Of a DNA stretch of 45,498 bases, positions 1 through 7,787 are shown one piece after another. A program made the translations under genes and the position numbers. The DNA is taken from NCBI GenBank assembly GCA_040387055.1, contig JAZKEM010000094.1:1-45498 (forward strand), read 5' to 3'. The notes under the pieces are model-generated. The model worked only from the letters and a program-made list of their open reading frames with translations, was not told the origin of the DNA and made no database searches. This DNA comes from Stenotrophobium sp040387055. GTDB lineage: Bacteria; Pseudomonadota; Gammaproteobacteria; Nevskiales; Nevskiaceae. Positions within the stretch are counted from its first letter, which is position 1. Every line of letters starts with the position of its first letter.

Positions 1-60
1 CGCTCCTACAAAGTTACATCGTGTGAATTTCTAAATTTGTTTTTGAACTGAGAGAAGCGA

Positions 61-807
61 ATGAAAGTTCTAGTCAGCGTGAAGCGAGTGGTGGACTACA
101 ACGTCCGTATTCAGATCAAACCAGATGGTTCTGGTGTTGTGACGGATGGCGTTAAGCACTCCATGAATCCTTTTGATGAAATCGCGATGGAAGAAGCGGT
201 TCGTCTGAAAGAAAAAGGCAAAGTCACCGAAATCATCGCTGTGACGATGGGCGGCGCCAAGGGCGAAGAAACGCTGCGCACCGCGCTGGCTTTCGGCGCT
301 GACCGCGCGATCCATGTGAAGGAAGAAGGCGAGATTCAGCCGCTGACCGCCGCACGTGCACTCGCTGCCATCTTCAAGAAAGAAGGCGCACAAATTCTGT
401 TCACCGGTAAGCAGGCGATCGATGACGACGCCAACCAGACCGCACAGATGACCGCTGCTCTGCTCGACCTGCCACAGGCAACGTTTGCCTCGAAGGTTGA
501 ACTCGACGGCAACAAGGCTCAGGTGACGCGTGAAATCGACGCTGGCTTGGAAACTCTGGAAGTTGATCTTCCTGCCGTCATCAGCGCTGACTTGCGCTTG
601 AACGAGCCGCGTTATCTGAAGCTGCCGGACATCATGAAGGCCAAGAAGAAGACCATCGAAGCTGTGAGCTTTGCTGATCTCGGCGTTGAAGCTGCCGCCA
701 GCCTCAAGACTGTCAAGACCACGCCGCCTCCTGTCCGCTCGAAGGGCGTGATGGTGAAGACGGTGGACGAACTCGTAAGCGCACTGAAAGCAAAGGGGCT
801 TGTGTAA
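61..807 (+). CDS. etfB: Electron transfer flavoprotein, beta subunit
   Basis: This is the beta subunit of the soluble heterodimeric electron transfer flavoprotein, which takes electrons from acyl-CoA dehydrogenases and hands them to ETF-ubiquinone oxidoreductase at the membrane. At 248 residues it has the family length. The N-terminal half carries the NPFDEIAMEEA segment (residues 36-46) that helps form the AMP site. Residues 184-197 (RYLKLPDIMKAKKK) are the recognition loop that docks onto dehydrogenases, with the anchoring Leu at 188. A purine-rich ribosome site (GAGAGAAG) lies just before the ATG. The stop codon TAA shares one base with the ATG of etfA, so the two subunits are translationally coupled. 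Acyl-CoA dehydrogenases at 16456 and 27130 are probable clients. Identification is secure. Confidence 0.97.
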   Translation: MKVLVSVKRVVDYNVRIQIKPDGSGVVTDGVKHSMNPFDEIAMEEAVRLKEKGKVTEIIAVTMGGAKGEETLRTALAFGADRAIHVKEEGEIQPLTAARALAAIFKKEGAQILFTGKQAIDDDANQTAQMTAALLDLPQATFASKVELDGNKAQVTREIDAGLETLEVDLPAVISADLRLNEPRYLKLPDIMKAKKKTIEAVSFADLGVEAAASLKTVKTTPPPVRSKGVMVKTVDELVSALKAKGLV

Positions 808-1742
808 TGAGCAAAATTCTAATTATTGCTGAGCACGCTGATGGCAAGCTCAACGCTGGTCTGTCCAAAGTTCTGGCGGCCGCGCAGAAGATTGGTGGCG
901 AGATCGACGTAGCTGTTCTGGCTACCGATGGCAGCTCCGTTGCTGCTGAAGCCGCAACCCTCGCTGGCGTGACCCGCGTACTGCAGATCGACAGCGCTAA
1001 CAACGCGCACCCGATTGCTGTTGTGCTCGCACCGCAGATTGTTGAACTGGCAGGTCGTGGCTACAGCCACATCCTGTTCCCAGGCACCACCACCGGTAAG
1101 GACGTTGCTCCTCGCGTTGCCGCCAAGCTCGGCGTGCCGCAGGTTTCCGACGTGATGGCCGTGCACTCCGCTACCAGCTTTGATCGCCCGATCTATGCAG
1201 GCAACGCGATTCTGACGGTGGAAGCACCGGCTGGCGTCGTTGTCGCCACGGTTCGTCTGGCTTCGTTCACCGCAGTCGCCGCTGGTAACAGCGCCGCTGT
1301 TGAGAAGGTTAGCGTTGCCGCTGCTGCTCCGGCTGGCACGCGTTTCGTTTCGATCCAGGCCGCGAAGGCTGATCGTCCGGATCTGCAGTCCGCTGCTCGC
1401 GTTGTTTCCGGTGGCCGTGCACTCGGCAGCTCGGAAAACTTCTCGATCATCTACAAACTGGCCGACAAGATCGGCGCCGGCGTTGGCGCTTCACGCGCTG
1501 CCGTTGACTCCGGCTACGTGCCGAACGACATGCAGGTCGGTCAGACCGGCAAGATCATCGCCCCTGAACTGTATTTCGCCATCGGTATCTCCGGCGCGAT
1601 CCAGCACTTGGCCGGTATCAAGGACGCACGCACGATTGTTGCGATCAACAAGGATCCAGAAGCACCGATCTTTGAAGTTGCCGACATCGGTCTGGTTGGC
1701 GACCTGTTCGCAGTTGTGCCGGAACTCGAAGGCAAGCTGTAA
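807..1742 (+). CDS. etfA: Electron transfer flavoprotein, alpha subunit
   Basis: This is the FAD-binding alpha subunit that pairs with EtfB. The protein has 311 residues, normal for bacterial EtfA. The C-terminal FAD domain shows VVSGGRALGSSENF near residues 199-212, the QVGQTGK segment near 244-250, and the motif YFAIGISGAIQHLAGI followed by AINKDPEAPIF, which wraps the flavin. The start codon overlaps the etfB stop by one base. A strong hairpin terminator lies about 20 bases after the stop, so etfBA appears to be a two-gene operon. No ETF-ubiquinone oxidoreductase gene lies in the window. Confidence 0.97.
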   Translation: MSKILIIAEHADGKLNAGLSKVLAAAQKIGGEIDVAVLATDGSSVAAEAATLAGVTRVLQIDSANNAHPIAVVLAPQIVELAGRGYSHILFPGTTTGKDVAPRVAAKLGVPQVSDVMAVHSATSFDRPIYAGNAILTVEAPAGVVVATVRLASFTAVAAGNSAAVEKVSVAAAAPAGTRFVSIQAAKADRPDLQSAARVVSGGRALGSSENFSIIYKLADKIGAGVGASRAAVDSGYVPNDMQVGQTGKIIAPELYFAIGISGAIQHLAGIKDARTIVAINKDPEAPIFEVADIGLVGDLFAVVPELEGKL

Positions 1743-1760
1743 AGAAATCGCTGTAAACAA

Positions 1761-1788
1761 AAAGCCGCCTGCAATGCAGGCGGCTTTT
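1761..1788. terminator. Bidirectional rho-independent terminator between etfA and the arabinofuranose operon
   Basis: A perfect 12-bp stem (AAAGCCGCCTGC / GCAGGCGGCTTT) closes an AAT loop and has A-rich and T-rich flanks on both sides. It lies between the end of etfA (+) and the end of the glycosyltransferase gene at 1806 (-), so it can stop transcription from both directions. Confidence 0.9.
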
Positions 1789-1805
1789 ATTTGTGCGCTG
1801 AAAAC

Positions 1806-3530
1806 TTAAGAAGATTTATCGTTGTCGGGTGGACTATTCCAATCACAGCGATACACCAAGCGCCAAGTCTTCCAAGGCATCGGGTTAGGCAAGCAGTGCT
1901 GACGGAATGCAGCGTTGTTCCAAAGGTAATAGGGATACACCCAGTTGCCTTGAGTATGTTTGAGCTGATCTTCCGTAGGTCCGCTGCCTTCAAAGACGGC
2001 AATGACGTACTCAGGATGTAATTGCCCGATGCTGTAGTCGTAGTCGAATTTATTGTGCCCAGGAACGGTGCCGCCATGGGCTGCAGGCATGCGCGCAATA
2101 TGCGCATCCATTTTTCCGAGTACATCGATCCCACGTGTTTGCGGTGCAAAGTAAAACACTGATCCTGCATAGCCATCAGCGACCGAGGCGTGCGGTGCGT
2201 GCTGGTTCAATGCAAGACCGAGCCCGATATTGCCGATGTCGCGACGCTGTCCATCCATCAGTCCACCGAGTACGCCAAGTGGGCGCGCCCACAAAACGAT
2301 CGCAACTGCGGAAATGGCTGCCACCAGATATTTTTGTTTGAACAGAATCTGGATGCTGGTGAGGCCCGACGCAATTAGCAACGGAATCACGGTGGCATAA
2401 ATGCGGAAGATGCCAAGGATGTCGCCACCGACGTAGGCGCCATAAGCGAGCTGCGCGCCGCTGATGAGTACCGTGGCACGCAAGGCAGGCGTCAGAAGGC
2501 GACGATCGCGCAGAACTGTCAAAACGATGAGTAGATAAACCCAGCCAAAGCTGCGCAGAAAATCGATGGCGTAATGAACGCCCGTCTTCCAGCGACCTGA
2601 CCATCCTGTTGTTTTCAGATAGTAGGTGTTGGGTAGCCAATCACCGTAGTAAGCGTGGCGAGCTAGCATTGCTGCAATCGAGGGAATGACTGCTAGTGCA
2701 AGAGAGAAAATAACTTTAAAGCGTTTCGGATGTTCGTAAAGCACCCACAAGCCAGTCGCGACGCTGAGGATGGCAGCGTCCATGCGAATGAGCGGGATGA
2801 CGCCGAGGCAGAGATAGCCCCAAGGGCGCACGGCGCCAGTCTTGATGTCATCCAATAGTGCTAATACTGCGAACAGCAAAAACATTGCAATGACGCCTTG
2901 TTCGAAGGCCAGTACTCCGCAGGCAATCACACCGGCGTTGACGATCATCGCCAGCAAAACCAAATGCTGCGTCGTCGCATTAGCGCCTAGCTCGCGCGCC
3001 CAACGCTGGCTCAGCGGCATGCTGATCACAACGGCGGCGGCGCTGAGAATCATCACAGGCAAAGAAGTGAGACGATCAGGCAGTGGCAGCCAATGCACCG
3101 CAGACATGATTAGTGTCCACAGAGGATTAGTGAATCCTTCAAGCCGTTCGCCAGGATTCCAAACCCAACCCAGTCCGTCGACAAGATTTCGTGCGTAGCG
3201 CATCGAAATCATCATGTCGTCTTGCAGAAAGAAATAGCGCTCGCCGTTGATGATCGCGGATCTGAATTCCCAGATCATCAGTCCCCAGAAAACAGCTAGC
3301 GTCAGTGCATAGGGCCATAACTTGATCCGATCATCGCTGCTCGTCTGCGGCGTTAGCGCAATGACAAGGCCGAACAGAACGATGGCACCTGTCAGTAGTT
3401 TCGCGCCAGCGAAAACGTCAACATGGCCTTGAGCGCAAAACTCCATTGCAAGGCACAGCAGCGCAGCGGCGGCCCACCACAGCGGACAAGACACACGGCT
3501 CAAAAAAGATGGCGCTGGGCTAATGGACAT
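1806..3530 (-). CDS. GT-C membrane glycosyltransferase, AftB-like arabinofuranosyltransferase (copy 2)
   Basis: This is a polytopic membrane protein of 574 residues with about ten hydrophobic segments and a C-terminal soluble tail. After two N-terminal membrane segments comes a GT-C type catalytic loop with an Asp pair at 104-105 (FLQDDMMISMRYARN), followed by WNPGERLEGFTNPLW at 124-138. This arrangement is what I know from mycobacterial AftB and its relatives, which use decaprenyl-phosphoryl-arabinose. The C-terminal part has RGIDVLGKMDAH and GHNKFDYDYS, also typical of that group. It follows its paralogue at 3551 by 20 bases and is the last gene of the operon. Known from the family: the donor is a polyprenyl-phospho-sugar on the periplasmic side. 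Inferred: it transfers D-arabinofuranose; the acceptor is unknown. Confidence 0.72.
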   Translation of the reverse strand: MSISPAPSFLSRVSCPLWWAAAALLCLAMEFCAQGHVDVFAGAKLLTGAIVLFGLVIALTPQTSSDDRIKLWPYALTLAVFWGLMIWEFRSAIINGERYFFLQDDMMISMRYARNLVDGLGWVWNPGERLEGFTNPLWTLIMSAVHWLPLPDRLTSLPVMILSAAAVVISMPLSQRWARELGANATTQHLVLLAMIVNAGVIACGVLAFEQGVIAMFLLFAVLALLDDIKTGAVRPWGYLCLGVIPLIRMDAAILSVATGLWVLYEHPKRFKVIFSLALAVIPSIAAMLARHAYYGDWLPNTYYLKTTGWSGRWKTGVHYAIDFLRSFGWVYLLIVLTVLRDRRLLTPALRATVLISGAQLAYGAYVGGDILGIFRIYATVIPLLIASGLTSIQILFKQKYLVAAISAVAIVLWARPLGVLGGLMDGQRRDIGNIGLGLALNQHAPHASVADGYAGSVFYFAPQTRGIDVLGKMDAHIARMPAAHGGTVPGHNKFDYDYSIGQLHPEYVIAVFEGSGPTEDQLKHTQGNWVYPYYLWNNAAFRQHCLPNPMPWKTWRLVYRCDWNSPPDNDKSS

Positions 3531-3550
3531 GCTGTGTGATCAGTTTGAGA

Positions 3551-5278
3551 TCAAGAAGGATTTTCAGGCGCTGCAGTTGGATTGCTCCAGTCACAGCGAA
3601 AGACTGTGCGCCATGTATTCCAAGGCATCGGATGTGGCAGGCAGTGTTCTCGGAATGCAGGGTTGAACCATTGATAGCGATCAAAGATCCAGTCGCCTTC
3701 TGTTTTCTTGAGGTTGCCCTCAGTGGGTGATGCGCCTTCATACAAGGCGACCACATAGTCAGGGTGCAGTTGGCCGATGCTGTAATCAAAATCAAATTTG
3801 TTATGGCCTGGCGTGTTGCCTTTGTGAGGAACGGCCATGTGCGAAACGTGAGCGTCTGTTTTGCCCAGAACGTCAATGCCGCGAACGCGATGCGCAAAAT
3901 AGAACAGATTGCCTGCATAACCATCAGCGACGAGTGCGGTAGGCGCTTCTTGATTCAACTTTAGGGCCAACGCGATGTTGTTGGTGTCTTGACGTCGAAC
4001 TTCACTCAGCCCCGGCATGATGTACGAGCTACGTGCCAGTAAAGCGGCCGCAACAATCGCAATCACTGCAGTGACATGCTTGTTGTTGAACAAGGTTTGG
4101 CTCGCGGTGAAGCCTGCGGCTAGCAGCAATACGACTACTGCGGCAAACACGCGGTGCACACCGAGAACATCGCCACCGATGTAAGCGCCATAAGCGAGTT
4201 GTGCGCCGCTAATGAGGATGACGGCGCGCCACGCTGGGCTCAATCGAATGCCGCCACGTAACCAAGCCAATGCAATCAGTACAAAAGCCCAGCCATAGCC
4301 GTACAGAAAGCCCTTGGTGTAATGCAGGCCGGTTCTTAAGCGGTCAGGCCAGCCCGACATTTTTAGATAGTAGGTGTTCGGCAGCCAGTCGCCGTAGTAC
4401 GCGTGCCGAGCGAGTGTGGCGACAATGGATGGAACAACGGCTGCGGCCAGATAGAAAATGACTTTGAGACGTTTGGGATGTTCATAGATGACCCACAGAC
4501 CTGTGGCGACACTGAGAATGGCAGCGTCCATGCGGAACAGAGGAATGAGTCCGAGGCAGAGATAACCCCAAGGACGCACTGCACCGGAATGGATATCCTC
4601 AAGCAGGTACAGCAGCGCTGCCATAAAGATCGTGACGATCAGTGTCTGCTCAAAAGCTACGACGACATTGGTGGTGAGTACTGCATTCACCATCATGGCC
4701 ATCATGACTAGGCGCTGAGTTGCAACATTAGCGCCTAGTGCTTTCGCCCAGCGTTGTGCCAGAGGCAGACAGATCACGCCGCCAATAACGCTGATAATCA
4801 TGATTGGAACAGAAGCCAATCGATCGGGCAGTGACAGCAGATGCGTGCCTGCCATCAGCAGGGTCCACAGCAGATTGGTAAATACTTCGAGGTATTCGCC
4901 AGGATTCCAGACTAGGCCGAGTCCATCGGCAAAATTTCGTGCGGCACGCATCGAAATCATCATGTCGTCAGCTAGGAAAAAATAACGCTCGCCGTTGATG
5001 TCGGCTGAACGAAAGCCCCAGATCAGCAGACTCCAGAATACGGTCAGCACCAACATAAAGGGCAGTGCGCGTGCTGTCTTCTCGTCAATGTTTGTAGATG
5101 ACGTCCATGCAGTGATTGCGCCGAAAAAGACGATTGCTGCCATCAATAATTGCGAGCTGTCTTTGGCCGCAGGAACAGTGCAATTCCATCCCGCTACGCA
5201 GAGTAGGGCTGCAGCGATCCACCACAGTTTGGTGGCAAGGCGCTGAGTGGGAAGTGGCAACGCAGTATTGGAAGACAT
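3551..5278 (-). CDS. GT-C membrane glycosyltransferase, AftB-like arabinofuranosyltransferase (copy 1)
   Basis: This 575-residue polytopic membrane protein is clearly paralogous to the next gene in the operon (1806-3530). They share the Asp pair at the same residues 104-105 (FLADDMMISMRAARN), the segment ARHAYYGDWLPNTYYLK, the stretch ISGAQLAYGAY, and the C-terminal GHNKFDFDYSIGQLHP. Divergence is concentrated in the N-terminus and in membrane segments. One difference near the catalytic loop is EYLEVFTNLLW, where the sister has ERLEGFTNPLW. It lies 48 bases downstream of the DprE2-like reductase on the same strand. The pair may make two linkages, or one may initiate and one extend a short arabinofuranose chain; the sequence does not decide this. 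The general GT-C assignment is firm, the sugar is inferred from the operon. Confidence 0.72.
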   Translation of the reverse strand: MSSNTALPLPTQRLATKLWWIAAALLCVAGWNCTVPAAKDSSQLLMAAIVFFGAITAWTSSTNIDEKTARALPFMLVLTVFWSLLIWGFRSADINGERYFFLADDMMISMRAARNFADGLGLVWNPGEYLEVFTNLLWTLLMAGTHLLSLPDRLASVPIMIISVIGGVICLPLAQRWAKALGANVATQRLVMMAMMVNAVLTTNVVVAFEQTLIVTIFMAALLYLLEDIHSGAVRPWGYLCLGLIPLFRMDAAILSVATGLWVIYEHPKRLKVIFYLAAAVVPSIVATLARHAYYGDWLPNTYYLKMSGWPDRLRTGLHYTKGFLYGYGWAFVLIALAWLRGGIRLSPAWRAVILISGAQLAYGAYIGGDVLGVHRVFAAVVVLLLAAGFTASQTLFNNKHVTAVIAIVAAALLARSSYIMPGLSEVRRQDTNNIALALKLNQEAPTALVADGYAGNLFYFAHRVRGIDVLGKTDAHVSHMAVPHKGNTPGHNKFDFDYSIGQLHPDYVVALYEGASPTEGNLKKTEGDWIFDRYQWFNPAFREHCLPHPMPWNTWRTVFRCDWSNPTAAPENPS

Positions 5279-5326
5279 TCTGTAATCTCGAAACGTAATG
5301 AGGTTAAGCCGAGCGCAGTGATCGGA

Positions 5327-6064
5327 TCACAATTTCAGACGTACAAATATGGGACGCGGAATTGAACGGATGATCAGCATGATCAAAGCCCAGAACGACG
5401 GGGTGTAGATGATAGCTGCGCGGCGATCCAGTGCGCGAACAATCAACTTGGCAATCAAATCAGGTTTGGCCCACAGCGGCCCTTTCTTGAAAGCGGCTGT
5501 CATCGGTGTGTCGACAAAGCCTGGCTTGATCAAAAGAACATTCACATTGTGCGAATAGAGTCGCGCACGCAGGCCTTCGCAGAAAGTCGCAACAGCTGCT
5601 TTGGCGGTGCCGTACACATAGTTGGATGGGCGCCCGCGATCACCTGCAACAGATCCAATGACGGCCAATTGTCCTGAGTTCTGTGCTTGCATGCGATTGG
5701 CGAGCACTGTCAGCAAAGACATGACGCTGATTGCGTTTGAGTTGAGTTCTTTCACTGCGAGTGAAAAATCTTTTTCGCAGTCGTTTTGAATGCCCAGAGT
5801 TCCCTGTGCGATGAGTGCGATATCAAGACCGCCAAGATGGTCGGTGGCCTGTTGGATCGCAGATTCATGCTTGCCGAAATCGTTGGCATCCAGTTCAAGC
5901 GTGTGTGCCTGAGCTGCGCCTCGTATTTTGAGATCTGCAGCAATACGGCTCAGCTGTTGTGTGTCGCGGCCTGCGAGTACGAGAGCGTCTCCGCGTGCTG
6001 CAAAAACACGAGCAGTGGCTTCAGCAATGGCTGAAGTGGCGCCGATAATTAATATACGTTTCAT
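5327..6064 (-). CDS. dprE2: SDR-family reductase, DprE2-like (polyprenyl-phospho-2-keto-pentofuranose reductase)
   Basis: This 245-residue short-chain dehydrogenase would reduce the 2-keto intermediate made by DprE1 to polyprenyl-phosphoryl-D-arabinofuranose, completing epimerisation of ribose to arabinose with NAD(P)H. Residues 8-16 (GATSAIAEA) are the nucleotide-binding turn, in the non-classical form with Ala-Ile-Ala in place of Gly-Ile-Gly. The catalytic set is visible as Ser138, Tyr151 and Lys155 (YGTAK). The C-terminus is hydrophobic and basic, fitting a lipid-linked substrate at the membrane. Its ATG overlaps the TGA of the DprE1-like gene (four-base ATGA), so the two steps are co-translated. 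On sequence alone it could be any SDR; the partnership with the DprE1-like oxidase is the main reason for the specific call. Confidence 0.75.
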   Translation of the reverse strand: MKRILIIGATSAIAEATARVFAARGDALVLAGRDTQQLSRIAADLKIRGAAQAHTLELDANDFGKHESAIQQATDHLGGLDIALIAQGTLGIQNDCEKDFSLAVKELNSNAISVMSLLTVLANRMQAQNSGQLAVIGSVAGDRGRPSNYVYGTAKAAVATFCEGLRARLYSHNVNVLLIKPGFVDTPMTAAFKKGPLWAKPDLIAKLIVRALDRRAAIIYTPSFWALIMLIIRSIPRPIFVRLKL

Positions 6065-7374
6065 AAGAGTCCCAGTCGCAATGACTGTGCAGAAGCAAAG
6101 CGACCATGCGCGCCGTAGCGTGCCCGAGTCGCTTCAAATTTTTCCCAATTGGGATAAGCGCGACGAAAGCATTGTGCTTTCAGGCGAGCGTCTTTTGTGA
6201 GGTAAACGCGGCCGCCAACATCAAGCACCATTCCGTCCAGCCGATCAAGCAATGCGAGAACGCCGTCGTCAAAGCGAAAATCCAAGGCCAGCGTCCAGCC
6301 TTCACCGGGGAATGACAGATCATTGTTATTGCCGGGCCCAAAGGTTTTCAGCACGGCGAGGAAAGAGCCTTTGCCACTGGCAGCAATTGCCTCAATCATT
6401 TTTCTCATTGAGTTGGCGCCAGAAGTTTTCGGAATCATGAATTGATACTGCACAAAGCCTTTGCGGCCATACATGCGGTTCCAATCATTCAAGCTATCAA
6501 GTGGATAAAAATAAGGACGATAAGAAATACGCTGCACTGCCATCGTCTTCGGCGAGCGATGGTAGTAGAGCGTGTTGAAGGCGCTGATCGCGGTGTTGTT
6601 CAGCAGTTCGCCGGGGAACATCTTGGGAATAGTTAAGCCCGCGTCACCTGCAACTTGCAGCAGGCCATCCTCTGCATGTTTGCCTAGCATCAAGATTGAA
6701 CGCCCAAGCTGCGTGCCGCTTTTGAGGCAATCGATCCATGCAACAGAATACGGAGAGGCTACATGTTCTTCGAAGAGCGCAATGAGCTGTTCAAGGTTTT
6801 CTGCTCGGATTGAGCGACACAAGATGTCGCTTGATTTAACTGGCCGCAGCCTCAGCCTGGCCGTCAGAATCAGACCCGTGAGTCCCATGCCGCCGCATGT
6901 CGCACGAAACAAATCTGGATGCTGATCAGCAGAACATTCCAGAATCTCATTGGCGCCGGTCAGAATGCGAAACGATTCGATGTACTGGCTAAAGCTGCCA
7001 TCAAGATGATGATTCTTCCCATGAACGTCGCTGGCAATCGCGCCGCCAACAGTGACGAACTGAGTGCCCGGTGTGACCGGTAGGAACCATCCTTTTGGGA
7101 TGAATGTATTGAGGATATCGCGCAGTGAAGTGCCTGCTTCGCACTCCAGCAAACCTGCTTCTTGATTGAAGCCGATAAAGCGATTCTGCAGCGAAAAGTC
7201 GATGACATGATCACCTAGCGAGCTGTCGCCGTAGCTGCGACCCAAGCCGCGTAAGGTGAGTGCTTGTTGTTTGCTTTGAGCGTCTTGCAATAGCTGTAGG
7301 GCCGATGCTTCACGCTGAACGTGCGTGACTTGCGCGTCAATGATTGGATAACGACCCCAGCCATGCAGATTCAT
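6061..7374 (-). CDS. dprE1: FAD-linked oxidase, DprE1-like (polyprenyl-phospho-ribose 2'-oxidase)
   Basis: This 437-residue flavoprotein belongs to the vanillyl-alcohol-oxidase fold. It would oxidise the 2'-hydroxyl of polyprenyl-phosphoryl-ribose, the first half of conversion to arabinose. The FAD-binding N-terminus shows GRSYGDSSL (45-53) and VTVGGAIASDVHGKNHH (107-123). His118 and Lys120 fall where mycobacterial DprE1 has His132 and Lys134. The C-terminus YLTKDAR (391-397) with final FASAQSLRLGLL closely resembles the end of the mycobacterial enzyme, placing Lys394 at the position of catalytic Lys418. The residue equivalent to Cys387, target of covalent benzothiazinone drugs, is Ala363 (GWTLALDF). 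The start overlaps the GtrA stop and the stop overlaps the DprE2 start, both by ATGA. Alternative reading: a generic sugar-lactone oxidase, less likely given these matches. Confidence 0.85.
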   Translation of the reverse strand: MNLHGWGRYPIIDAQVTHVQREASALQLLQDAQSKQQALTLRGLGRSYGDSSLGDHVIDFSLQNRFIGFNQEAGLLECEAGTSLRDILNTFIPKGWFLPVTPGTQFVTVGGAIASDVHGKNHHLDGSFSQYIESFRILTGANEILECSADQHPDLFRATCGGMGLTGLILTARLRLRPVKSSDILCRSIRAENLEQLIALFEEHVASPYSVAWIDCLKSGTQLGRSILMLGKHAEDGLLQVAGDAGLTIPKMFPGELLNNTAISAFNTLYYHRSPKTMAVQRISYRPYFYPLDSLNDWNRMYGRKGFVQYQFMIPKTSGANSMRKMIEAIAASGKGSFLAVLKTFGPGNNNDLSFPGEGWTLALDFRFDDGVLALLDRLDGMVLDVGGRVYLTKDARLKAQCFRRAYPNWEKFEATRARYGAHGRFASAQSLRLGLL

Positions 7375-7784
7375 TGTGCGGCGGCCTTGTGGAATACGTA
7401 CCGCTTGTCGAGTTGATACTTCAAGACATAGCCGATGGCGAGTCCAAGTGCACCGCCGAGGTAGCGCATCTTGTCATCGCTAAAGATCAAGTGAAACGTA
7501 TATTCGACAGACCAGAATATTGCTGTAGTGATGAGTCCCATGCCGGTGTACAGCGCAAACAGAATTCCATCGTGCGCAAGATTTTTGGTTTCTGCTTTGA
7601 AGATGTAACGTTTATCCAGAACGTATTTCAGCAATAGTCCGGCTGCCGTTCCAATAATCATGGAAACGGGAACCGCGTAGAGTCCCGTGTAGCAAGCGAT
7701 GCTGAGCATCTGGCTGCCTAGATTGACTGCAGTCGCGGCCAACGCAAAAACCAAATACGTTGAAACCAACGTTGCGTTGTTCAC
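7371..7784 (-). CDS. GtrA-family small membrane protein, putative polyprenyl-phospho-sugar flippase or partner
   Basis: This 137-residue protein is almost entirely membrane, with four predicted helices (about residues 8-30, 37-55, 75-95 and 104-124) and basic loops such as LDKRYIFK and QLDKRYVFH near the helix ends, the usual look of GtrA/DPMS-type proteins. Family members are thought to move undecaprenyl-linked sugars across the inner membrane. In mycobacteria the GtrA protein Rv3789 sits just before dprE1 and has been linked to arabinogalactan synthesis. The start is GTG, three bases after the stop of the HAD-UbiA gene, and the stop overlaps the DprE1 start by ATGA. Inferred role: presenting polyprenyl-phospho-arabinofuranose to the two GT-C enzymes, or recruiting one of them. 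Confidence 0.8.
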   Translation of the reverse strand: MNNATLVSTYLVFALAATAVNLGSQMLSIACYTGLYAVPVSMIIGTAAGLLLKYVLDKRYIFKAETKNLAHDGILFALYTGMGLITTAIFWSVEYTFHLIFSDDKMRYLGGALGLAIGYVLKYQLDKRYVFHKAAAQ

Positions 7785-7787
7785 TGC

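Noticed and set aside
6061..7374. A plain L-gulonolactone/sugar-lactone oxidase.
   Set aside because: C-terminal and FAD-loop motifs match DprE1 in detail and a DprE2-like partner overlaps it.
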